DNA of 64,000 nt from the NCBI GenBank assembly GCA_030374805.1, contig JARGSG010000200.1, positions 620,001 through 684,000 of the forward strand, read 5' to 3'. How positions within the stretch are numbered: position 1 is the stretch's first letter; each line of letters opens with the position of its first letter. Source of the DNA: Gracilaria gracilis (taxonomy: Eukaryota > Rhodophyta > Florideophyceae > Gracilariales > Gracilariaceae). Below the pieces are notes generated by a model, which did no database searches, had not been told where the DNA came from, and saw nothing but the letters and a program-made list of their open reading frames with translations. Positions 55,811-64,000 of the stretch are shown here, piece by piece. The position numbers and the translations under genes were made by a program.

Positions 55811-56278
55811 TCAATAAAGTAAAATGTAACGGATAAGAATGACGTCCAAACAACCACAAGGGTAACGGCAGCAGCACCTAAAAGGCACGAAAACAGAAAC
55901 CCAATGGGACAGCGAGACACAAAGCAACCAAGTTGGTGCCAAATCCTTCACGGTACAGTGCCAAAAAGAGCGCACAATCGCACCACATACCCTAATGAGT
56001 GTGTCGGCACAAGGCAGATGATGAAAGCAAATGAACGGTAGAGATGTACGCAGACGTGTACCGACGTCCAATTTTGGAGGTACGCAATGAGAGCAAATTG
56101 CGTCCAAACCACAAATGGGTATAAGTAAGCCGCCGTCAGTGATGATTACGATGGTGACCAAAATACGCTCCATATTACAAAGCGATTGTGACACACGGCG
56201 CGAAATGGCAGAGCCACAAAGCCGTTGACCAAATTGGTACGCAGATGCTACCAACTTAGTGAAAAAATCTACGATCAA
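55811..56278 (-). other. Hydrophobic open frame upstream of the Gypsy2 convergent gene
   Basis: 155 residues, rich in Cys, Val, Leu and Ile, with several possible membrane segments. It could encode a small membrane protein or be chance. It has no homologue at the equivalent place in GypsyAB that I can see, so I do not call it a gene. Confidence 0.25.
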
Positions 56279-56945
56279 CGATCAACGAAGGCATGGCTCA
56301 GGTTAAGATGGAGTTCTGTAGTACAATGAAATTTCAGTGGGCTACTGACACATGCGTTTACTTGTGCGTTTTGCGAGCTGTAGTTTACCCAATTAGTATT
56401 ATGTAATATAAAATTTCTAATCCAAGTTAGTTTTATATTGCTCGCCTATGATGATGGGTTATGAAAGCAGCCAATGAAGTCCTGGAAACACTGGAGAGTG
56501 GCGTTTGTGTACCTTGTACATATTTTTTTAGTGCCCGTTACGCTTTGTATTGGGTATTGTAAATTCAGGAACCATTAAAAGAGTAACAATATTATCTTGG
56601 CCATTTACTACTCCTTCACTTTTGAAGGTTTATTGCGCGTCAACGTGTACTACCGTACACCCACAAAATGTAGACTGTTTGCCCTGGGAGCTACGAGAAA
56701 GATGCGGAAGATCAGTAGGATAAGATTCTTAAAACTTAAGGCACGTAAGTTAAAAAACATTATCCTTTCTGAGAAATATATGTTTCCTGAATGAGAAAAC
56801 CACAAACCGGGTTTGAGCTGATTTCATTCTGTAGAAAAAGAAGCAAAAGAATACAGACTTTAGAAACTTCTTTTAAAGAGATAATGTCGTAATCAAATGT
56901 CATAAATCTTCTCGCCATTACAAATGGCGACTTGAATAACATTAG

Positions 56946-58040
56946 CTACAGCATGAAAGCAAAAAGAATGCAGAGCTTGTCTATGACGACTTTCCTGTTG
57001 AGAACTTCAAATTCCTTCAAACAGTGATGTATATTCTCGTGCCTTGCTCTAATGCATCCGTGCAGCTTTTTCAAGTTTTGGGGTACTTTGTTTGTAGTAG
57101 CACAGGCTTCATCTCCATATCCCGCATCTGTCAAAATATGTTCATTGGTTCGAAGGTGTGTTTTCAAATCACGACGAAAAATGTTCACATCAGGATAATG
57201 TCCGCATGGAAGCCCTCCATTAATCCACACAATTTCTCCACTGTGGATGGAAATACCTGTCTCATATCGCAGACCAGCACAATGCAACTTGTGCGAATAC
57301 CAGTTTCTCGAAAATTGTTGCGGCTCTGCAATAGGGCAGTCCATACCGTCTACAGACATGTAGCACAACTGAAACGGTGTGGTTGAGATCCGAGAACCCA
57401 GACATATCTATTCGGACGTGTTAGAAAAAGTTATGTAAATATTCAAAGCAGAATCATATTAAAGAAAACGTACCGCTTTAATTCGTTGTAAGTGATATAC
57501 GAATATCCAGCACCATTTCCTGAAGCTTTTTTCATCCACTCCACATATAGTTGCGTTGACATGCTCAGTGGAGTACTGTCGCAGAAACAAAAGACCCCAT
57601 AATAAATGCTTTGGTTTTGCGTTTTTGCGCAACTCCGGTCGTATTTTATTCCACAACGTAGCACATGTCCAGAATGTCACACCAAATAGCGATCAAAACC
57701 GGGAACTGTAGACAGAAAAGTTCCTGTTGCGAACGTTTTTCAAGATGCTAATGCTAGCGCCACGAAACGTGTTCGCTGTCGCCAATTTCCGCGTAGTGGT
57801 CATCACTCGAGTAAAACGATCTTGAAGGAAGTGAGAATCGTAGACCGCGTCGTACTCACGTAGATCTTGATCATGACTTATAACGAATAGTGCTATCAGT
57901 CCTGCGATCAATAGGGACCATATCCCCTCTCTAGTGTGGTTGATTGCTGATTTGAATTTGCTTCTCCTGCGAGGTTGGTGTTTGCTACTGTTAGTTTGAA
58001 AACTTAAAGGAAAGCAGAAGTATGTGGAGAGTGTAAACAT
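56946..58040 (-). pseudogene. DDE_Tnp_4 (Harbinger-like) transposase, copy 2
   Basis: From the N-terminal side: 58040-57693, basic and hydrophobic start, TGA, then 57680-57470 with NAKPKHLLWGLLFLRQYSTE and GVDEKSFRKWCWIF. A plausible intron (GTACGT donor at about 57470, branch-like TCTAAC, AG near 57395) leads to the core 57368-56946: first Asp in MSVDGMDCPIAEP, second in CGHYPDVNIFRRDL, a conserved Asp in LTDAGYGDEA, and Glu in RARHENIHHCLKEF. The C-terminus (VAICNGEKIYDI) is in another frame. DDE_Tnp_4 transposases cut and paste DNA elements. Better preserved than copy 1 but broken. Confidence 0.82.
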
Positions 58041-59245
58041 GTCCCGGGAATACCCAAAATTGCTTCTCTGACGAGAAGAATGTCAGGTTATTTTAATAAT
58101 TATCTTACATCAATACTTCTGATTTTGTGACGGCGTGACAGTGGTTATTGTGTTTCTGTTAACGTTCTTCTTCAGGCGGACCTTGAGAAGTCGACTTTAA
58201 GCCCTCAGTCGACTTCAACTCTACTCATGAGTAATTTGAAGTGAGAAACAAAAACTTATAGAAGTGAAATATGTCACCTTCTTTCTACATGATAATAAAA
58301 ATTTTGTACGGTATCGTAGGTTTCCTGAGGATTTATGAGAGCCTTAAAATCGACAGAACCTTCTAAATTAAGCTGTTGAGCTAAAGTTGAGTGATAAGCG
58401 GTGGGTACACTTCTAAAGTTTTTGGCTAACTAGTGTTTTATGTTAATGGGAGCACCATTGTCTCTCTTTCAGATGTGGCATTGATTGGAAAGCCAATGCG
58501 GTGGCGAGTAATAACAACATCGACTCGGACTGGAAGTTCACTCCTTCATGTTGCAAAGTTCATGGTGTGAAACCGCAAGCGTGGCGAGTATTCTAATGAA
58601 CTACTAAGTATACTTCTATTAATTATAAGTGAACCTTACTTGCACATACAAACGGCCACCGTGTGCAGCAGTAAGAAAATGTGTACGTCTACTGACATGG
58701 TTATGTCTCTACAGTGAATTTGTATGACCTGATATTTGTTATCAAATTCGTTTGACATTCGGAAATGTTCTGCGTGGGGAAGCGGTGTCCATGCTTACGG
58801 GATGAGTTGTTGCGTACGGGGCAAGAAGTCGGGCCGAAGGCGGGCACAGGCTGCCAGGAAAACTCTGTGAGGTTTCTTCCTTCTCTCTCTGGCGCCTTCT
58901 CGGGGTTCGCCAGGACGGCGAGCCCCTGTTTATTGTAGGCCCCCTCCCGGACGCGCCTCCAACCGCGAGGTGCGCCGGGAGGTGAAAGTGATAGGACGCT
59001 CGTGGCGTCCTATCGCAGCGTAGTTAGTGACGGCTGAGGAGGGGGGGCCGCTGGAGCGGACCAGAACCGTGTCACAGCTGTCCACACCCCCGCCGTTTCC
59101 GTTCAACCTCCAGCAAACGGAAATAATTTTGAAAAAAAACACACGTGTAGTTATGCGCCTGCCGCTCGGATGCAGTTGATAGACTGCTTGTCGCTCGTTC
59201 TCCACCCGCCGACCTTCTCCGACCTCCACTCTCACGCTGATCGTC
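58041..59245. other. Upstream region of the gene facing the copia element; possible LTR
   Basis: The AT-rich first half shows nothing. 58760-59100 is GC-rich and includes a perfect 10-bp stem (GATAGGACGC, 5-nt loop, GCGTCCTATC; about 58991-59015). By position this could be the 3' LTR of the minus-strand copia element, but its second LTR is outside the window, so I cannot check. Confidence 0.4.
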
Positions 59246-59374
59246 GTGGAGGACGGCTCTTTGATCTGTAGGTTTATTGTGGCTACCTCCGCGGCGCCAG
59301 AAAGTGTTGCATCGCTGACGGGCTGCCCAAGTCTGTCGACTGGTTATGGCTCCGAGATCTTGAACTACTGGAAG

Positions 59375-59428
59375 GTAAGTAACTCCACGACTACACCACT
59401 CCTAATATTCTTCTTTTCTGCGTTACAG
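59375..59428 (+). other. Canonical 54-bp intron in the 5' leader
   Basis: GTAAGT donor after GGAAG and a pyrimidine-rich TTCTTTTCTGCGTTACAG acceptor. The candidate start codon lies one base after the acceptor (59430). It supports a real plus-strand transcript. Confidence 0.7.
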
Positions 59429-59429
59429 A

Positions 59430-60848
59430 ATGCTGATCATCAAATCTAGGGCTGTCAGGATTACGTCCGACAGCCGGAGCTCAAGAACTGCAATGGTTTT
59501 GGCTAAGAAGTTTCGCGACAGCTACGCAATGAAAAAGCGCACAAGTACGCATAGCAGTCGTGCGAATAAAAGCGGCGAAGTTACTCATTCCGTTATCGTA
59601 AAGTCGCGCATGCTTCAGGCTCATCGCGAGCACATGCGAAACGCCGTCTTTCCTTTCAAGCGGCGTGCGGATCAGTCTTCGATATCCCGTGAGGATACCG
59701 AGAAGTAGACTATGAATAACATCGCTACGATAACGCGGGTGGATTAGGGCGAGTTAGAGTGCTACACGTTCGAGCACTGCGACGGTCACCACATCACTAA
59801 ATACGCCGCTGACATCGACCGCATCGCCGGGCGGCGTGTCAGAAAGTGGTGCCAAGCGCGGCCCAAGGTGCCTCTAAATCATGCGACCGCCGAGAGGTAT
59901 GGTCTTTACAACTCTGGCGAGGGCTCTTCGGAAGAGTGGACCATCGACGCAGTCATGTATGTGGCGGAGGACCAGACCATGCCGGCCGAGGTTGGCGTCC
60001 GTCGTCTTGAAGGCGGGCGTTATTACGCGCACAACAACGATGAGGCGTTTTGGGGCTGGTGCCGTATCGAGTTTGGTTCTCTTGGCGGGCCGGCGTTGAC
60101 CAATGCCCTCACTCATCTCGGAGTGTGGAAGGGCGGAGTCCCGTACCGAAAGGAATTGGACCGTGTCACCGGATCCATGAAGGTCGTGGCAATTGATGAC
60201 GACAGGGTCGTTGACGCTCTGGATGCTCATTGCATGAGACACCCTGGCGTGCCCGTTCGCGTTTCAAGTTCGGGCAACCGTGGTCTAACTGAAAAGACCA
60301 AGCGATTTGAGCTTCATGGCGCTCGCATGCTGGTTGCTAGGACGGCAAACCTGTGCCTGCAAAACTCGATCGCGAATGCAATCGCCCGTGTTGTTGGGGA
60401 GGACTATGCGAGGGAAAAGATGTACTCAGAAGTGATGCCTAGCATGCTGTCGTTTGCAGGTGCAGCTGGATGGGCTATAGTCCATGCCGACAAGGTGGAG
60501 TTGGGGCGAGTGCACTTCGATTATCACAAGTATGGAGGGTACATGAAGTATCTCCTCATGCAGGAGGAAGGCGTCTACCTTGTCCGCTTGAGAGCCCGGA
60601 ATGTGGATCATGTGATCTGCATTGACTGTGACGAGGTGGAAGTGCTTGATTCCGTTGAGCGTTACCCTTTGAGGCTGTGTGAGTTCGTTATCAGGTGCTG
60701 CGCTGGGGATCCTGCTTTGTTCAATCGTATTCTGGAGATCCGACACGTACGTGCTGTGCAGCGTCGTGAAGGGAGTCAGAAGAATAGGAACAAGAGCGGG
60801 GCCGCGAAGCGTGCCAGGCGCAAGGCAAGGGAAAGTAAGGGCAAGTAA
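59430..60848 (+). pseudogene. Gene convergent with copia pol, papain-like signature, two TAG stops
   Basis: One frame of 473 codons, crossed by TAG at 59706 and 59742 only. The first ~90 residues are basic. The uninterrupted part (59868-60848, 326 residues) has WGWCRIEF, then NLCLQNSIANAIARVVGEDY, where the Cys in a C-x-x-N-S-I-A-N context resembles the catalytic Cys of papain-fold peptidases. After it comes GVYLVRLRARNVDHVICID with a candidate His, and EVLDSVERYPLRL. The C-terminus is Lys/Arg-rich (SGAAKRARRKARESKGK). It ends 38 bp from the end of copia pol on the other strand. The protease assignment is inference from spacing, not a confirmed family. Confidence 0.6.
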
Positions 60849-60886
60849 AGGAAGAGTAGTAAGATAAACAACAAGTATTGCCTTGC

Positions 60887-61411
60887 TTAGGACTGTGTGA
60901 TTGAATCTAGTAACTCTTTGGGTAGCTGCCCCTCGACCATTATAGTATTCAAGCCCTTAAACATGTGGGGGTTGATTTTCGTAAGGGCGTCAGCCGGGTT
61001 CCTGTGTCCCGGTATCCACTCTAGAGAGTTGATCTCACGGGCTTCAAAGGAGTCATGGAGACGCGCTACTGTGGGGCGGAGACGAAAGTCCTTCTGTTCG
61101 TGTAGTGTAGATATTGTGCTGTAGAGCCCAAACGAGTCTACTAACATCTGGAGGTTTGGTCTCGGACCCCGGCCCTGAGGATGTATAAGGTACGGCACCG
61201 TTTCAGCCAGGTGGATGGCTCGGTCTGCCGTGCGGGCTGCGGCAAGGATTTCCGCTCCAGCAGAGGAGAATGAAACTCGGTTCTGCTTGGAGCTGTGCCA
61301 GTCGAGTACATGGAACACATGGCGATCTCGTGAGGCGAGTGAAAATCCGTACAGGAACCCTGTCTGTCCGTAGGAAGTGTTGCCTGATGCGGCATCGCTG
61401 AATGCCATCAC
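60887..61411 (-). pseudogene. Copia RNase H
   Basis: FSDAASGNTSYGQTGFL gives the first Asp; SFSSAGAEILAAART the Glu (normally S-S-x-x-A-E); QMLVDSFGLY the second Asp; PADALTK the last. The link 61411-61564 (LNQALLHLKSLSPTLFY) is in another frame, so one frameshift near 61435 and one TAA near 61564 separate it from RT. Confidence 0.88.
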
Positions 61412-61563
61412 TCCCGCGTTGAAGTGGCGGCAGACACGGGCTCAACAGGGGCTCTGTAGAAGAGAGTTGGCGACAGCGACTTCAAGTGGAGCAGAGCTTG
61501 GTTGAGTTGTCTTATATGAGAGACCTTGAGGTGAGAGACGTTCTGTTGCAGCTTGCTCGCCAC

Positions 61564-63987
61564 TTAGGAGGCTTGTGGGAGGATGCCGTGACCTAGGAAG
61601 TTTAGCTTCCCGGTCAGTGCTTGGAACCGACGTAGCTCTTCTAGTGTGCACTCACTGTCGTGCTCCTTTTTGCGCTCATGACTGAGCTCAATCGGCCTGA
61701 CGGTCGAGAGAAACTCCTCCATACTCAAGGAGACGCTGTAATCTGACTGTTGTTTGACAAATAAGCGGTTGAAGACAATGTCGTTTCCTTTGTTAAATCG
61801 GCTCACATCGAACTTGGAAGAGACTTGCTGCCGAAAACGCTCCATGCGTTCGGGTTTTCCGGCAAATATCATGTCGTCGACGACTTTGGCTAGTGCCAAC
61901 ACGAGTTCGTCGCATTTCCACATCAGGAAGAGTTGTGGGATTCCAGGGACGTCGACAAAGCCTATGTCGAGAAGCCATTCCTCCACGCAGAGTTGCCATA
62001 GCCGTCCGGACTCTATAAGTCCATAGGCTGGAGCGAGTAGCTTCCAGACTTCGTCGGTGTAAGTGCTCCACCCACGTTGGGGGCGCATGTATATGTCTCT
62101 CTTCAACTCTCCGACTTGGAGGTAAGCCGACTTTACGTCCAGGGAGGCAATAGGGAAGTGGAACAAGGAGGATAGGGAGAGGAGCGTGCGGATTGTGGAA
62201 AACTGCGCCGTCGAGGAATCGGAGCGAAGGTCGTTCTTCTCGCGATCCCTATTCCCATGGCGGACTAAGCGGCACTTTAGCTTCATGGGTTTCCCTTCAC
62301 CGTCGTGTTTTACGACGAAGAAGTGTTGAGAGGAGATGAGGTTGGCATCTCTAGGGATGGACCGAATGGATACCGCACGATACGCTCCCTTCTCCTTGTA
62401 GTTTTGCTTCTCCTTGGCAATAGATTCATCAAGTAGCCACCTCGGTGCGCCTTGGAGCTCGTGTTCCGTGAGTGGGTCATTGCCAAACTTGTCATAAAGC
62501 TGCTTTAAGATGGTTTGCTTGGCGGAGGCTAAGGATGCCTTTGGAGGAAGGGGAGTTGTGGATGAAGCCAATTCGCCAATGTTTTTTGACGGTATGTTGA
62601 AGGGACGAATAGTGGTTGCTCCGGCTAGATACGCGGAGCTAAGTGGATGGTCATCCCACTCTGCAAAGGCAGTGTGCATCTCCTGATCATCCTCGAGCAG
62701 TGGTGGCTCCTCTGTTATTTGAACGAGTGGGTTGGGCAAGGATTCCTGGTGGTCTTGGTGCTGCACTTCTCCTGTTTCCGGTGGGTGTTCAGGTATATCC
62801 GTGTAGCCAAGCTCTATGCGCTCGAGTTCTTCGAGGAGCTTGGACTTGGGGCGTAGACGAAGGTCTTCGTACGCAACAGTGTACGAGAAACCGTTGAGGT
62901 CTTCTGTCGCCGAGACGATTACGAAGTGTTCATAGACCTCTTTAACAAACACCGGGTACCACTGTCCTCTCCTTGCGTTTTTCACGAAGTAGTAGACAGG
63001 TGTCTTAAGAACAAGTATAGTCCTGTCAAGGTGCTTGACGTTTTTGGTGCGGAGGAACGTGTGCAAAGCTTGACGAGCAGCCTTTTCGTGATAGGCATCG
63101 GCGAGATTCTTGGTGAGCCTAGCCTTCGGCAGACCCTGGAGCGCCGGCCTATACCCTCGTGCAAGCTCAAAACTGGATACGAATTTTGAACCTAGCAAGA
63201 TGTTCTTGAGAAATGTGGCTCGAGCGACCAATTCTTGGTCAGAAGGGCACTGTTGCCGTCTAGGAGCCGTGAATTGCCGGTCTTTAACGAGGCGTTGGAT
63301 CAGAAATCTGATGGACTCGTTGAAAGACTCGACGATTCCGAGCTTGTTGTGCCGACGGGCTGGCTTGGCACGAAATGTAATGCCATGCGAGGCACACATT
63401 GCCCTGAAGTCTTCGCAGTCGAATTCTGGGTGGCCCGAGAGTTCTGTGGGGGCGCCATTGGTTGAGATCCAATGGATCACAAAGCTTTCCGCAGCCTTTT
63501 TCATGTTCCTCGAGAAGCATAACCACGCGGCTGAAAAGCCTGAGGCTGCATCCTTCATGTGGAGGATTGGAAGGTTGCCGAGTTCGGCTACAAACATGAA
63601 GTCGACTTGGACATGGTCATTGAATTCCTTCAAAACACGGGAAAAGGAGACCTTTCTGGACGCGAGTGGGCGGCCAGTGCTCGCACATGTCTTACATGAA
63701 TCAAAGGCGGATTGTAGCAAGGCTTCGAGCGTCCTTGTGAGGACTCCGGCACGCTCACAGATTCTCTTCATGTCCTTCGGGCGTAAATGGATGTAGATAT
63801 GGAAGCGTTTTGAGAAGCGCTCCTCATTCTTGATGAAATTTCCTTTGATTGCAAGATTCTTCGCATGGGTGAAGAAGGACTTGACTGATTGGGTGCAAGA
63901 AGGGACGATGAGGAGTATGGTGCGCTTCGTCAGTTCGGAACCGGTATGGTAGGTTCGGAGAAGGACAGGTGCGGAGTGGTTGCCCAC
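61564..63987 (-). pseudogene. Copia integrase and reverse transcriptase
   Basis: 807 open residues. Integrase: CKTC of the zinc domain (about residue 95), first core Asp in NDHVQVDFMFV (about 133), then TELSGHPEFDCEDF, where the second Asp is expected but reads Gly, and Glu in KLGIVESFNESIRF. RT from about residue 535: FFVVKHDGEGKPMKLKCRLV, Asp in IASLDVKSAYLQ, and KVVDDMIFAG as the YVDD box with Val for Tyr. Ends at a TAA in GHGILPQAS; the frame continues beyond it with SKLQQN. Loss of the integrase Asp suggests an inactive copy. Confidence 0.9.
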
Positions 63988-64000
63988 TATACCTTGAGGG

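Larger units (their letters stand above)
30244..56380 (+). mobile_element. Ty3/gypsy element Gypsy2, interrupted by two nested insertions
   Basis: Plus-strand order: 5' LTR, gag, protease, RT, integrase, chromodomain (to about 37190), then a convergent gene on the minus strand (about 53328-55742) and a possible 3' LTR start at about 56317. The hAT-like element (33473-34341) and the composite GypsyAB element (38019-53150) are inserted. Removing the latter and one CAGCT joins 38018 to 53156. All ORFs are decayed and most of RNase H is deleted. The right boundary is uncertain because only the first bases of the 3' LTR resemble the 5' LTR (TGTAGTACAATG against TGTAGTGCAACG). Confidence 0.72.
60887..63987 (-). 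mobile_element. Ty1/copia retrotransposon pol, continues past the window edge
   Basis: Order on the minus strand is integrase, RT, RNase H, as in Ty1/copia. The copia-type end (LEWIPGHRNPADALTKINPH) is present at 61000-60960. Gag/protease and the 5' LTR must lie beyond 64000. Confidence 0.92.

Overview
The window is nuclear DNA from a eukaryote with compact, mostly single-exon genes in a dense bed of decayed transposable elements. I infer a red alga, probably a florideophyte of the Chondrus type. The grounds are intronless host genes, an algal PL7 polysaccharide lyase, a single-exon eukaryotic Argonaute, and many Ty3/gypsy and Ty1/copia elements. The species is not proven. No tRNA, rRNA or CRISPR array was seen.

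Layout. 1-2025: Ty3/gypsy pol remnant (minus). 2819-3476: broken DUF4419 gene. 4065-11034: Mutator-like (MULE) transposon with ~245-bp terminal inverted repeats (TIRs), a Ulp1-type protease, a zinc-finger ORF and a decayed MULE transposase. 11626-14532: pogo/Tc1-mariner-like element with TA target duplications. 15091-15810: secreted PL7 (alginate-lyase family) protein. 17490-20087: intact Argonaute. 21382-23496: a minus-strand series of WWE, uracil-DNA-glycosylase-like and ADP-ribosyltransferase-like segments, interrupted by stops and a frameshift. 24814-26073: single-pass membrane protein with a Cys-rich ectodomain. 28181-28740 and 56946-58040: DDE_Tnp_4 (Harbinger-like) transposase remnants.

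30244 to about 56.3 kb is a nested stack. A Ty3/gypsy element ('Gypsy2', plus strand) is interrupted by an 869-bp hAT-like element (33473-34341, 8-bp target duplication AATTATTG) carrying a MAP-kinase gene fragment. It is interrupted again by a 15.1-kb composite Ty3/gypsy element ('GypsyAB', 38019-53150, 5-bp duplication CAGCT). The composite contains two partial copies in opposite orientation and three LTRs. 59430-63987 is a Ty1/copia pol (minus) facing a plus-strand gene, tail to tail.

The most interesting pattern is that the retroelements carry a large extra gene convergent with pol. The GypsyAB copies (39699-42221 plus; 48819-49619 minus) and Gypsy2 (about 53328-55742 minus, now separated from its pol by the nested insertion) encode recognisably homologous proteins that I cannot assign to a family. 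The copia element faces a different convergent gene with a papain-like signature and a 5'-UTR intron. Most element genes are decayed, with stops mainly of the TAG/TAA/TGA kind expected from C-to-T change in CAG/CAA/CGA codons. Clearly intact host genes are Argonaute, the PL7 lyase and the membrane protein.
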